64,000 bases of DNA. It comes from Candidatus Heimdallarchaeota archaeon. GTDB taxonomy: Archaea; Asgardarchaeota; Heimdallarchaeia; JABLTI01. The first letter of the stretch is position 1. Each line of letters starts with the position of its first letter. Below the pieces are notes generated by a model. It was not told the origin of the DNA and searched no databases. It was given only the letters and a program-made list of their open reading frames with translations. The position numbers and the translations under genes were made by a program. This document shows positions 54,555-63,454 of the stretch, piece after piece. Where the stretch lies: the NCBI GenBank assembly GCA_019058275.1, contig JAHLVW010000083.1, forward strand, positions 35,570 through 99,569, in the 5' to 3' direction.

Positions 54555-55778
54555 TTGGGTGGAATAAATCTGATAGAAGGCATTAGTGATAAAATTAAGT
54601 TGCTTAGAGATAAGTATCAATTTAATTATGAATTTATTAAACGCTTGAGTTTCTATTATGGCTATATGAGAACTGAGAACCTTATCCAGAGTCTTAAAAC
54701 ACATACATCTACAATTTCAGTTAGAGTAAACACCCAATTTACAACAGCAGCTAAACTTCTTGAAGCGTTTGTTGAAAAAGATATCCCCGCTAAACAACAC
54801 CCAGTATTAAAAGAAGCAATTCTTATAGACATTAATGAAGCATCATCGATCCCACGTAAAGATAAAGTAGCTACTTTGAACTATTATAGATCTGTTAACA
54901 AAGTTCTACTTGGTTCAGGATTAGGAGCAAAAGATTTCATTGTACCCGATGATGTTAATTTTGGAGACGAAATATCTCTTATCGATAAGAAAGATAATGT
55001 TGTTGCTAATGGAATCTTAATGATGGGTGTAGATGAAATCAATGCTAAGAAAAAGGGTGTTGCCATAAAAATAACAGATAGCAAGTATAAAGTACCAAAT
55101 CTTAATGGCTTGAAAGAATTCTTACGAGGTCATTTCATTATTCAAACCATACCAAACATGCTTATTGGGTTAATGGTTAATCTCAAACCTAAAGATCGTC
55201 TTATGGATATGATTACCAGAAACGGAGATATTTTATCTCATATTTGGCAGAGAAACTCAAAAATTGATTCAAAAATAATTGCTATAGATAATTCTGCTCA
55301 TAGGTTATCTAAATTTGATGAGACTATAAAGCGATTACGAATGTATAAAGCCCCTATTGAAAAAATGCAGCTGAATATGAGGACATTTGCTCAGAAATTT
55401 AGTAAAGATGAAACATTCGATTGGATAATAATTAATCCAACTTCATCTGAAACGGGATTACGACCTAAGATTTTTGAGGACGTTGACGAAAAAAATATTC
55501 TTGAAATGGTTGTAACACAGAAAGAATTCATGGAACATGCTGCAAGATTGATTAAAAGGGGAGGTACAATTTTCTATATTACTTCAAGCATAGATCCAGC
55601 AGAGAATGAAGAGATAATTAGTTATGCTGTTGATGAATTAGAATTATCTATAGATGAACAGGAAATCTTTCTTGGAGATAAGTGTCAATCTACATTTGAG
55701 GGGTCAGAATTATTACAATATTTCTTCCCAGATAAACATGACACACCGGGACAGTTCATAGCAAAATTAACCAAATAG
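54555..55778 (+). CDS. NSUN/RsmB-like RNA m5C methyltransferase homologue lacking catalytic cysteines
   Basis: The architecture is that of NSUN6-type enzymes: an N-terminal part with an inserted PUA domain (residues about 90-180, RSVNKVLLGSGLGAKDFIV) and a Rossmann core ending FFPDKHDTPGQFIAKL. But motif IV, normally DAPCSG, is NPTSSE (Ser297 for Cys), and motif VI, normally STC, is ITSS (Ser344). Motif I (DMITRNGDILSHI) also lacks the usual glycine-rich SAM loop. It probably binds RNA without methylating it. The TTG start is uncertain. The RNase HIII-like gene follows by 18 bp. Confidence 0.85.
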   Translation: MGGINLIEGISDKIKLLRDKYQFNYEFIKRLSFYYGYMRTENLIQSLKTHTSTISVRVNTQFTTAAKLLEAFVEKDIPAKQHPVLKEAILIDINEASSIPRKDKVATLNYYRSVNKVLLGSGLGAKDFIVPDDVNFGDEISLIDKKDNVVANGILMMGVDEINAKKKGVAIKITDSKYKVPNLNGLKEFLRGHFIIQTIPNMLIGLMVNLKPKDRLMDMITRNGDILSHIWQRNSKIDSKIIAIDNSAHRLSKFDETIKRLRMYKAPIEKMQLNMRTFAQKFSKDETFDWIIINPTSSETGLRPKIFEDVDEKNILEMVVTQKEFMEHAARLIKRGGTIFYITSSIDPAENEEIISYAVDELELSIDEQEIFLGDKCQSTFEGSELLQYFFPDKHDTPGQFIAKLTK

Positions 55779-55796
55779 TATTGGGAGAATAGTTTG

Positions 55797-56459
55797 ATGA
55801 GTAAAATTGTTGTAGGTGCTGATGAAGCAGGAAGAGGATTAATAATAGGTCCAATGGTTATTGGTGCGAGTGCCATAGACAATTCTATAGCTGATAACTT
55901 TCGTCAACTAGGAATAAAGGATAGTAAAAAATACACTTCTGTTAGAAAAATAGATGAACATGCAAATGCAATTAAAAAAACTTCATTTGCTTGGTCAGTA
56001 AAAGTTCTTTCTGCAGAGGTTCTGAATAATTTTAATAAAAACGGTATGACTATGGATGAAGCAGAAGCTTTTGCGTTCTTTAGAGCAATAGAGGAAATTG
56101 TCAAGAAAGTTAAGGGTGTTCAAGAATACCAAGTTGACAATTTTCAAGCTGTTGCTAGATTGAAATCTTTGTTAAAGAAGAATAATTCAACTAGACACAT
56201 TAAATTAATTGTAATGCCAAAAGCTGAAAGTAAATATATTGCAGTAAGTGCTGGTTCTATACTTGCTAGATCAAAATCTCTTCATGAATTATCAAATATC
56301 AGAAACAAGTACGGTAATTTTGGGTCTGGAAGCACTAATGATATAAAAACGATTAATTGGTTGAAACAATATTATAGAGAGAACCAAAAGTGGCCTTCCA
56401 AAATTGTTCGAACACATTGGAAAACAATAGATCGCTTAGAGAGGGAAATTAAATTTTAA
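55797..56459 (+). CDS. rnhB: RNase HII/HIII family protein, HIII-like active site
   Basis: Cleaves RNA in RNA-DNA hybrids. GADEAGRG supplies the first Asp-Glu, and VDNFQAV a later Asp. The segment around residue 150 reads KAESKYIAVSAGSILARSKSLHEL: the AES and ILAR with no following RD resembles RNase HIII (DEDE) rather than archaeal RNase HII (SILAKVxRD), so the fourth acid may be Glu. The N-terminal TBP-like domain of RNase HIII is absent, giving 220 aa. I chose ATG 55797; TTG 55794 is also possible after GGGAG. Either way it is co-transcribed with the NSUN-like gene. Confidence 0.85.
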   Translation: MSKIVVGADEAGRGLIIGPMVIGASAIDNSIADNFRQLGIKDSKKYTSVRKIDEHANAIKKTSFAWSVKVLSAEVLNNFNKNGMTMDEAEAFAFFRAIEEIVKKVKGVQEYQVDNFQAVARLKSLLKKNNSTRHIKLIVMPKAESKYIAVSAGSILARSKSLHELSNIRNKYGNFGSGSTNDIKTINWLKQYYRENQKWPSKIVRTHWKTIDRLEREIKF

Positions 56460-56486
56460 AACTAGGAAGGAAGAATTACATGATGT

Positions 56487-57194
56487 TTAAATCATGTAAT
56501 CAAAAGTTATTCCAATTTCGTCCCATTCAACATCAATCTTTTTCAATTCGTTTAATGTCTTATTTAAATCATCAGCTTTTTCTATTGAGATTATAGAGCC
56601 AAATGCAATGGGATCATTTCGTGGCAAGTTATCAAAATCTGTTTCACTTTCAACAATATGTGACTCAAGGTTATCATTATCTTTAAAAAATAATTGATTC
56701 ATTAACACATTTAATTTGGGACTTTTCTTTATGTTACCCAGAATTAATTTTGCTTCATTGAATGATGAGATTTCTCTATCAGCTTTAATTTCACTTGGTT
56801 TTAGATCCTTCTTTACCAATGTAGGTATAATCCATTGGTCAATTGTCGAGACAACTTGCTCGAGTAATTCAGCTTTATTTGCTTTTGAAAATGTTATTGC
56901 TTTTTCTAGGAAATCTTCTGCAATCTCAGATTTCCTAAATTTAGGAAGAATGCCAATTTCTTGAATGGTAGCGATTTTAGTATCTACAGCTTCTATATAA
57001 TCAGCAACCACAAAAGCATAACCGACTGGTTTGTCCGCATCATAAGCAACCAGAAAGATTTTGTTTTCATGTGGTATTTTAACAAGCTGTAACAAATCTT
57101 CAGCTAACCATATGCCTTCAAAGCATTTGCTTACAATTGAAGAAACTTCTTTGTAAAGCTTATCAGGTCTTCCTTGCACAATTTTTATTGCCAT
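56487..57194 (-). CDS. GNAT-family acetyltransferase
   Basis: Residues 1-130 form a GNAT core: FLVAYDADKPVGYAFVVADYIEA, IQEIGILPKFRKSEIAEDFLEKAI. The acetyl-CoA loop is unusual (FRKSEIAEDF rather than RxxGxG/A), so activity is uncertain. The C-terminal 100 residues are acidic and not recognised. It converges on the RNase gene and is the last of three minus-strand genes from 59009. Confidence 0.75.
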   Translation of the reverse strand: MAIKIVQGRPDKLYKEVSSIVSKCFEGIWLAEDLLQLVKIPHENKIFLVAYDADKPVGYAFVVADYIEAVDTKIATIQEIGILPKFRKSEIAEDFLEKAITFSKANKAELLEQVVSTIDQWIIPTLVKKDLKPSEIKADREISSFNEAKLILGNIKKSPKLNVLMNQLFFKDNDNLESHIVESETDFDNLPRNDPIAFGSIISIEKADDLNKTLNELKKIDVEWDEIGITFDYMI

Positions 57195-57290
57195 TTTTCC
57201 TTCCTCGGTATGGATATCTTTATTCCTTAAAATTCTAGGTCACAATGGAGTATAAATACATGTTCAAAGAACAGCAATATGGCTTTTCTG

Positions 57291-58331
57291 TTAAATTTTT
57301 AAGAAGAATTCATTTTTTAGTGTCCCCAATGTCAATTGATAATATTCCCTTTTTCCGTTGATTTTTACTGTTTCTAATTTCCCTCTTACATTCACCTTAT
57401 CGTTTTCTTTTGCAATATCAGCATATCGTCCTCTTACAGAGAATATCCGATTGGGTATACAATCTATTGTCTTTGATTTGGTTTTTACTTCAACTTCCTT
57501 TAGATTGTAAATACATGGTGTAAAAATAGAAAGTTCGTCATTTGCTATTGTAGCTTCGATTTCTAACTCACCCAGAGAACGAATTTCTGTGTGTTGATAA
57601 GGTTCGTAATACTCATCAGGTAATAAAACTAGCCTAATGTAAAAATCTCTGCTCGAGATAGTTCCTTGTAATCGTTTATCCTTTTCTAGGTCATAAAATG
57701 AATTATAATCAATTTGGTTTTGTTGTCCCCTTTGATTCCATAAAGACTCTAATTCAGTCTTTGAATACCTACTCACTTTAAAACATGAATCAAAAATCTC
57801 TGGCATGTTTTGATAAATTGCTTGACCGTTTTTCCTTCCGTAAACTACTAAATCAATATCTGATTTTTCATTATGCAAGTCAACCAGAATGGACCCAGAT
57901 ATACCAATATTCTCTAGTTTTACATTACTATATTCTTCAATCTGAGTTGCCAATTCAAGTGCTATTTTCTCTAATTTATCCAACTTCTGTAAATCTTCTT
58001 CGACTAATCCCTTCATCTTTAGTAGTGGATTGTAAATTGTTTGAATTCTATCTTTCAGAACTGCTTGGAGGGATCCTCTTCCTTTTGGATCATCAAACAA
58101 GTAATCTGGGAATTTTTTCTTCAGAAAAGCATAACGTTCATCCAAATCATACAATTTTCTGTATCCAGTAGGTGAATCTGTTTTATCTAATTTAAAATAC
58201 TTCACTGGTATATATCTTACAAAAGCAATTACTCGATCATCTGGATGACTTATGCCTTTGACGTCAAAAATCATTTTCTCTTTTGAACTAATGAAAAAAC
58301 CTTCGATGGGATTTAGAATACTTTGGTTCAA
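57291..58331 (-). CDS. Archaeal nucleotidyltransferase-domain protein
   Basis: A pol-beta-type nucleotidyltransferase motif lies near residue 150: IGISGSILVDLHNEKSDIDLVVYG gives GS and D-x-D. N-terminal residues (HPDDRVIAFVRYIPVKYF, GYRKLYDLDERYAFLKKKFPDYL) and the C-terminal beta region (IPNRIFSVRGRYADIA) match an archaeal family of about 340 aa annotated only as nucleotidyltransferase. Its substrate is unknown. It lies between the GNAT and DUF447 genes. Confidence 0.85.
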   Translation of the reverse strand: MNQSILNPIEGFFISSKEKMIFDVKGISHPDDRVIAFVRYIPVKYFKLDKTDSPTGYRKLYDLDERYAFLKKKFPDYLFDDPKGRGSLQAVLKDRIQTIYNPLLKMKGLVEEDLQKLDKLEKIALELATQIEEYSNVKLENIGISGSILVDLHNEKSDIDLVVYGRKNGQAIYQNMPEIFDSCFKVSRYSKTELESLWNQRGQQNQIDYNSFYDLEKDKRLQGTISSRDFYIRLVLLPDEYYEPYQHTEIRSLGELEIEATIANDELSIFTPCIYNLKEVEVKTKSKTIDCIPNRIFSVRGRYADIAKENDKVNVRGKLETVKINGKREYYQLTLGTLKNEFFLKI

Positions 58332-58364
58332 ATTTCTACAACCAACTTTAGCAAATTCTTACTT

Positions 58365-59009
58365 TCATTCTATTTCAGAAGAGATTTTCTCTAGAATTTT
58401 ATCAACTAATTGATTATATATTAGATTGTCAAAAGATACTCTTTCAATTACATTTGCGTGATATTTTATCAATTCCATTAACCTTATGACTTCAGGTGAG
58501 GTAGAACCTTTAGTTTTGGAGAAATGTAAAACTCTAGTTGTATGTATTAATATTTCAAGTAAAGATGAAAATGCTCTTGTATAAGGGGGGTAAAAATCTT
58601 CTTTAATTTGGAATTGAACAATTTTGCATTCGAATATTGCTCTTTCTAGTTCAATCTTCTCGTTTTTTACTTCAGCTATGATATATCTGTTTATGCATTC
58701 CTTTAATACTGGAGCACTTATTTTAGTTATTTTTTTGAATGATTCTTCAGGCAATTCATCTTGAAACAACGCACAAATTACAAAGAGTTCTGGATTACAA
58801 GTGAAATTAATCACACAGATTTTTGACTGATGCATGTTTTGATAGGTATCTGTCTGAAAAAATGCTCGAAGTATTAAATCACCATTACTATCGATTGAGA
58901 TACCCATAGGAGCAGCATTTGGTTTTCCTTTCTCATCGAATGTTGATACTATAGTTTCATAAATAATCCCTTTTTCTAATGGTAATCCTTTCATTGATAT
59001 CCTTCCCAT
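58365..59009 (-). CDS. DUF447 family protein
   Basis: A split-barrel flavin-binding-like protein of 214 residues: GIIYETIVSTFDEKGKPNAAPMGISI, then VINFTCNPELFVICALF and a helical C-terminus with RLMELIKYHANVIERV. DUF447 is found in archaea and in bacteria that use tetrahydromethanopterin, commonly near genes of that pathway, which fits the MptE and MfnE/F genes 0-3 kb away. The reaction is unknown. Confidence 0.87.
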   Translation of the reverse strand: MGRISMKGLPLEKGIIYETIVSTFDEKGKPNAAPMGISIDSNGDLILRAFFQTDTYQNMHQSKICVINFTCNPELFVICALFQDELPEESFKKITKISAPVLKECINRYIIAEVKNEKIELERAIFECKIVQFQIKEDFYPPYTRAFSSLLEILIHTTRVLHFSKTKGSTSPEVIRLMELIKYHANVIERVSFDNLIYNQLVDKILEKISSEIE

Positions 59010-59090
59010 TAAAATAACTTATATTAATCATAATAATTTATTTGAATATAGTATAGTGCATGTGAAATTTCTAGCACTAGGATGCTGACA

Positions 59091-59903
59091 ATGCAACAAT
59101 TTGTTCAACTTTCTAAAAAAGATTACTTACAAATTTGTTCATTATTAGATATAGATCCAGATACTGATCTTAACGCTAGGAAATCCTTACATGAAAAAGT
59201 CAATCGAAAGAATGTAAAAACCACTTTGAAAGAATTATCTAAAAGAATTAAGGATAAAACAGCTATCATTTTTGGAGCAGGACCTTCTCTCGTTAATGAC
59301 ATCTCTGATGTTTCTCCTCTAATAAGAAAATATCCAAATGAGATTGTAGTTATAGCTGTCGATGGAGCAGTAAAAGCTCTTCTTGAGTGTGATTTGAAAG
59401 TGGACATTGTTGTTACAGATTTAGATGGCAGCATACCAGCTATAAGAGAAAGCCATACTAAAAATGCTATTATTATTATCCATGCTCATGGAGATAACAT
59501 CCCAAAAGTAAATTCAATCTCAGACTTACTACCAAAAATGGGTATAATAGGTACAACACAGACTACGAAAACTTCCAAAGTTTGGAATCTAGGTGGTTTT
59601 ACAGATGGGGACAGAGCAGTTTATACTGCAGCAAATATGTATGCAAAAAGGATAGTACTTTTTGGTTTTGATTTTGGTAAAATAATTGGTAGATATTCTA
59701 AACCCGAAAATTATAATGAAGACTTTCCAGCATCTGAAAACAAACTAATCAAATTTAAAATTGCTAAGAAATTATTGGCTCAACTTCCTGAAAAATTCTT
59801 GTTTACTGAATTCTTTCAATATACAGAAAAGGGAGAGAAAATTGAGAATATCCTGCAAATTGGTATGACTAAACTAAAAGAAATTTTGAATGTTAAGCAT
59901 TGA
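59091..59903 (+). CDS. mptE: 6-hydroxymethyl-7,8-dihydropterin pyrophosphokinase (MptE)
   Basis: Archaeal DUF115 enzyme that activates hydroxymethyldihydropterin for tetrahydromethanopterin or folate synthesis. Typical blocks are IFGAGPSLVNDI, VVIAVDGAVKALLE, DIVVTDLDGSIPAI, IIIHAHGDN, GTTQTT and the GGFTDGDRAVYTAANM segment, with FGFDFG near the end. I chose ATG 59091 over ATG 59082. Its 3' end meets the convergent PTPS gene, one step earlier in pterin synthesis, with 1 bp between. Confidence 0.93.
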   Translation: MQQFVQLSKKDYLQICSLLDIDPDTDLNARKSLHEKVNRKNVKTTLKELSKRIKDKTAIIFGAGPSLVNDISDVSPLIRKYPNEIVVIAVDGAVKALLECDLKVDIVVTDLDGSIPAIRESHTKNAIIIIHAHGDNIPKVNSISDLLPKMGIIGTTQTTKTSKVWNLGGFTDGDRAVYTAANMYAKRIVLFGFDFGKIIGRYSKPENYNEDFPASENKLIKFKIAKKLLAQLPEKFLFTEFFQYTEKGEKIENILQIGMTKLKEILNVKH

Positions 59904-59904
59904 A

Positions 59905-60387
59905 TCATCTTGTGATTTTTTTCCAACATCCTTGCCCTCTATATTCGAATACACCAACTTCAATAGCATCAATATTGGCATATTTATCAAATAGAGGTCT
60001 GAGTTTTTCTGATAATAATCTTGCAAATTCCTCTACTGTAGTATTCTTTATTGGTAATAAGCAGACATCGACTTTTGGAAAAACATACCTTTTGTTTTTT
60101 GGCACAAATAAAATATCCAATTCCCCTTTATTTTCAGTAATTTGTAGATGTTTGTTATTGTTGGGGAGTAGAATCTTATGATCTAAATCTTCGATGAATT
60201 TTCTAACGAAGGGTTTCAATTCTAGAAAATCAATTACTAAATTCTTCTGCTCATCTTGGTCACCGTAAATTTGCACTTCAACAAGATAATTATGACCATG
60301 TAATCTTTCACATCCAGTATCACCTAACACAAAATGTGCAGCAGCAAACTTGAAACTTAATTCTCCTTGAACAAGACAATAACTCAT
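59905..60387 (-). CDS. Second PTPS-family protein, probably for pterin cofactor synthesis
   Basis: T-fold protein with zinc ligands in AAAHF and LHGHNY, Cys in CERLHGH, LDHKILLPNNN and the C-terminal Glu in GVFEYRGQGCWKK. The last block differs from QueD and resembles PTPS paralogues placed in archaeal pterin or methanopterin pathways, fitting its position beside mptE. I chose ATG 60387: GGTGA lies exactly 5 nt upstream; the ATG at 60405 does not have one. Which PTPS type it is needs alignment. Confidence 0.85.
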   Translation of the reverse strand: MSYCLVQGELSFKFAAAHFVLGDTGCERLHGHNYLVEVQIYGDQDEQKNLVIDFLELKPFVRKFIEDLDHKILLPNNNKHLQITENKGELDILFVPKNKRYVFPKVDVCLLPIKNTTVEEFARLLSEKLRPLFDKYANIDAIEVGVFEYRGQGCWKKITR

Positions 60388-60445
60388 AATGGTCACCAAA
60401 TACATAATGAAACTATTTTTCTGAAATTTAACTTTATTTACTTAA

Positions 60446-60688
60446 TTAGTACTTTCTTTTGATGAAATAAATATTTATCACACCGCTAGTATCTGAAAGG
60501 AAAAGCTCATGACTATTCATACGACACCATTTGGAAATATTAGTTCTAGATTTAGGATTATCGGTCATAACTTTTACAATATCTCCGATTTGAATGTCCT
60601 TCATTGTTTTCATTAAAGCTAGTCGTATTTCGAAGCACTCTTTGCCTATAAATTCAAGTACCACTGATATCTTTTCATTTGAAGACAT
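60446..60688 (-). CDS. TusA-like sulfur carrier protein with altered CxxP
   Basis: An 80-residue TusA/SirA fold: LEFIGKECFEIRLALMKTMKDIQIGDIVKVMTDNP and ISKWCRMNSHEL are canonical in order. The sulfur-carrying Cys is present (KECFEI), but both prolines of the family CPxP are missing. TusA-like proteins in archaea move sulfur for tRNA thiolation or cofactor synthesis. The second ATG (60688) gives the usual length. It is divergent from mfnF. Confidence 0.78.
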   Translation of the reverse strand: MSSNEKISVVLEFIGKECFEIRLALMKTMKDIQIGDIVKVMTDNPKSRTNISKWCRMNSHELFLSDTSGVINIYFIKRKY

Positions 60689-60818
60689 ATTATTCAATAG
60701 TATCATAATTACTATTCGTTAAAAACATTTCAATAACTGACATTATTTCTGGTTGTATATTTGACTGATTTTCAAATAAGTTAAAGAAAGAAATTCTCTT
60801 TTAATTAAATGAAATAAA

Positions 60819-61886
60819 ATGGTTAAAATTCTAGGATTAGATATTGGTGGAGCAAATACTAAATATGCTTTACTTAGTGTTGAGAATAATCAATTGAAGT
60901 TATTAACTTCAGGATCAGAATATTTCCCATTTTGGAAAAAACTTCAATCATTTCCAAGCTTTTTAGCAGAGCTTAAAGAAAAACTCAAAGAATTGCATGG
61001 CAATATCACCCAAGTTGTTTTTGTAACCACTGCTGAATTGGCTGATTGTTTTCAAACTAAAAAGGAGGGTATTCAATCTATTTGTGATTCAGTCTTAGAG
61101 GTTTTCTATTCTGAACGTAGTAATATGCCCTTAATTTTAGATGTAAATGGTGATTATATTCCAGTTGATATTGCTTCAGAAAATTGGTTATCTGTTGCTG
61201 CGACAAATTGGGTTGCTTCTGCAAAGTACTTTGCAAAGGATAATGTTAACGCAATAGTTATTGATATTGGATCTACAACCACAGATATTATTCCTATATT
61301 CAATGGAGAAATTGTTGCAGAAGGGAAAAATGATTTAGAGCGTTTAATATCCAAAGAGCTGGTTTATGTAGGTCTGATAAGAACTAATGTTGTAGCAATT
61401 ATTCAAGAAATTAAGTTAAACAATAAAATTATTCCATTGGCTAGTGAATTATTTGCTACTAGTGGTGATGTTTACTTAATACTTAATATGATATCTGAAG
61501 ATGAATTTACTTCAGATACAGCTGATGGTAAGCCAGCAGATAAGAAACACGCAATGGTTAGACTTTCACACATTATTTGTGCTGATACAAATCAATTAGC
61601 GCAAGGTGAAATTATAGCAATTGCTAAACAAGTCAAAGACAAACAACTTGAACAGTTGTCAATTGCGTTAAACGTAGTAGCAGATAGATATCGTGAGAAA
61701 TATAGTATAAATCCAAAATTTGTTCTTATAGGTGCAGGTGCAACAACATTGGGTATTTCTCTTCTACGAATGAATGGTATTTATGAAGAAGTTATTGCAA
61801 ATGATATTTTAGGAGATGAGAAATTGAATGTTTTCTGTGCATTTGCTGTAGCAGCAATATACCAACAACTACATATGACAAAATAA
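60819..61886 (+). CDS. mfnF: Methanofuran biosynthesis protein MfnF
   Basis: Couples the aminomethylfuran and glutamyl-tyramine moieties of methanofuran. It is an ASKHA-like hydantoinase-related protein: GLDIGGANTKYAL at the N-terminus, a second phosphate loop VIDIGSTTTDIIPI near residue 150, DTADGKPADKKHAMVRLSHI and the C-terminal FVLIGAGATTLG. These are the marks of the family long called H4MPT-linked C1 transfer pathway protein. mfnE follows by 21 bp. Confidence 0.94.
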   Translation: MVKILGLDIGGANTKYALLSVENNQLKLLTSGSEYFPFWKKLQSFPSFLAELKEKLKELHGNITQVVFVTTAELADCFQTKKEGIQSICDSVLEVFYSERSNMPLILDVNGDYIPVDIASENWLSVAATNWVASAKYFAKDNVNAIVIDIGSTTTDIIPIFNGEIVAEGKNDLERLISKELVYVGLIRTNVVAIIQEIKLNNKIIPLASELFATSGDVYLILNMISEDEFTSDTADGKPADKKHAMVRLSHIICADTNQLAQGEIIAIAKQVKDKQLEQLSIALNVVADRYREKYSINPKFVLIGAGATTLGISLLRMNGIYEEVIANDILGDEKLNVFCAFAVAAIYQQLHMTK

Positions 61887-61907
61887 AACTCTGGTGAAAA
61901 AATAATC

Positions 61908-62585
61908 ATGAAGATCGAAAATCTAATCAAACTAGGAGGTTCAGTTACTGAAAATAGATCAGTCAAAGAATTAAAGGAATTAGGTAAATCAATCTATAAA
62001 AATTTCCAGAGTTCAAAGAATTTCGTCATTGTTCCAGGAGGAGGAGTTTTCGCAGATTTTGTAAGAAAAACTCAAGATGTTTATGGAATAGATGATGAAA
62101 GTGTTCATTGGATGGCTATACAGGCAATGGATCAAAATGCTCTTCTTTTGAGAAATTTTATACCAAATTCATATCTGATTGATTTTAACACAAGTGATTT
62201 TCCAAAAAAGGTATCCAATGATAAATTACCAATTCTTAATGTATTACAATATATGCGATTAGAAAGCACTTTAGATAAATCATGGGATACAACTAGTGAT
62301 GCAATTGCTGCTGAAATTGCATGTCAGCTAGAAGTTAAAAGATTAATATTCGTTAAAGATATTGATGGAGTTTTTGTTAAAGATAAATTTAGAAAAGAAA
62401 TTACATTAGATGAACTAGAGCAATTGGAATCAAGTCCTATTGATAAAATTACCCCAAGAATTTTATTAAATCAAAACCTAAAAGTATACATTGTAAATGG
62501 TTTATACCCCAAAAGAATAAATGAATTAATCAAAGAAAAAGAGGATACTATTGCTACAGAAATAATTTGTAAAAAAGTGGCATAA
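61908..62585 (+). CDS. mfnE: Aminomethylfuran-phosphate kinase MfnE
   Basis: Amino-acid-kinase-fold enzyme that phosphorylates (aminomethyl)furanmethanol phosphate for methanofuran. Motifs: IKLGGSVTE for ATP, VIVPGGGVFADFV, HWMAIQAMDQNALLL, SWDTTSDAIAAEIACQL and FVKDIDGVF. Length 225 aa is normal for MfnE and shorter than aspartate kinase. With mfnF it forms a two-gene operon; the KaiC-like gene follows by 50 bp. Confidence 0.92.
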   Translation: MKIENLIKLGGSVTENRSVKELKELGKSIYKNFQSSKNFVIVPGGGVFADFVRKTQDVYGIDDESVHWMAIQAMDQNALLLRNFIPNSYLIDFNTSDFPKKVSNDKLPILNVLQYMRLESTLDKSWDTTSDAIAAEIACQLEVKRLIFVKDIDGVFVKDKFRKEITLDELEQLESSPIDKITPRILLNQNLKVYIVNGLYPKRINELIKEKEDTIATEIICKKVA

Positions 62586-62635
62586 TCCACAAGAATTTTA
62601 TTTAAAAGAACTATAAAAGAATAGGAGACAAAACA

Positions 62636-63367
62636 ATGAGTCAAATTGCTAGAGTGAAAACAGGGATACCCGGGTTAGATAAAATGCTGAATGGAGGATT
62701 ACCAAAAGGTAGAACTATCCTTCTTAGTGGTCCAGCTGGTGCAGGAAAAACTACTTTGGCTACACAGTTTATCTATAAAGGTGTATTAGATTATGGTGAT
62801 CCTGGAATCTATGTCACCTTTGATGAAAATCCAAAAGCAATTCGACTAAACTTTGCTAGTTATAATTGGAAACTTGAGAGTTTAGAAAAAGAAAACCTTC
62901 TAGCTCTTGTTGATGGGTTTTCAATACGTGCAGGAGTAGCTTCTAAAGAGAAATATAGTATTAGATTGGAAATTGATGATCTCCTCACAACTCTTATCGC
63001 TTTAATTGATGAGCTAGGTGCTGAGAGAGTTGTAATTGATTCTTTAACAGCTTTAGCACTTTCATTAGAAAGTGAGATACGTATAAGAAGGGAGATTCTA
63101 AAATTAAGTGCTGTTATGTCAAGTCTTAAGTGTACCACACTCGTTACAAGTGAAATGTCTCAAAGCGGTGAAATTTCTCGTTATGGTGTAGAGGAATTCA
63201 TGGCTTCTGGAGTTATAGTTCTTGATATTCAAGAAGTAAATCAGCGCTTAGTTAGAAGTATTTACATTCGCAAAATGAGAGGTATTAATCACGAACTTGT
63301 ACGTAGACCATTTGAGTTAACTCATGATGGATGTATTGCTTTATCCACAGAAACATTATTCTTGTGA
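62636..63367 (+). CDS. KaiC/RAD55-family ATPase
   Basis: A single-domain RecA-fold ATPase of 243 residues: GIPGLDKMLNGGLPKGRTILLSG, Walker A GPAGAGKTT at about residues 32-40, YVTFDENPKAIRLNF, and Walker B ERVVIDSLTAL. It lacks a second ATPase domain. Archaeal members of this type act in signalling, motility or DNA-related regulation; the role here is unknown. AGGAG sits about 7 nt upstream of the ATG. Confidence 0.9.
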   Translation: MSQIARVKTGIPGLDKMLNGGLPKGRTILLSGPAGAGKTTLATQFIYKGVLDYGDPGIYVTFDENPKAIRLNFASYNWKLESLEKENLLALVDGFSIRAGVASKEKYSIRLEIDDLLTTLIALIDELGAERVVIDSLTALALSLESEIRIRREILKLSAVMSSLKCTTLVTSEMSQSGEISRYGVEEFMASGVIVLDIQEVNQRLVRSIYIRKMRGINHELVRRPFELTHDGCIALSTETLFL

Positions 63368-63454
63368 ATAAGAAAACACTTCAAATTCCATTTTTCTTTA
63401 TTTAATAAAAAGCTATTAATCTTACGATAACAAATCATAAATGAGAGAAAAAGA

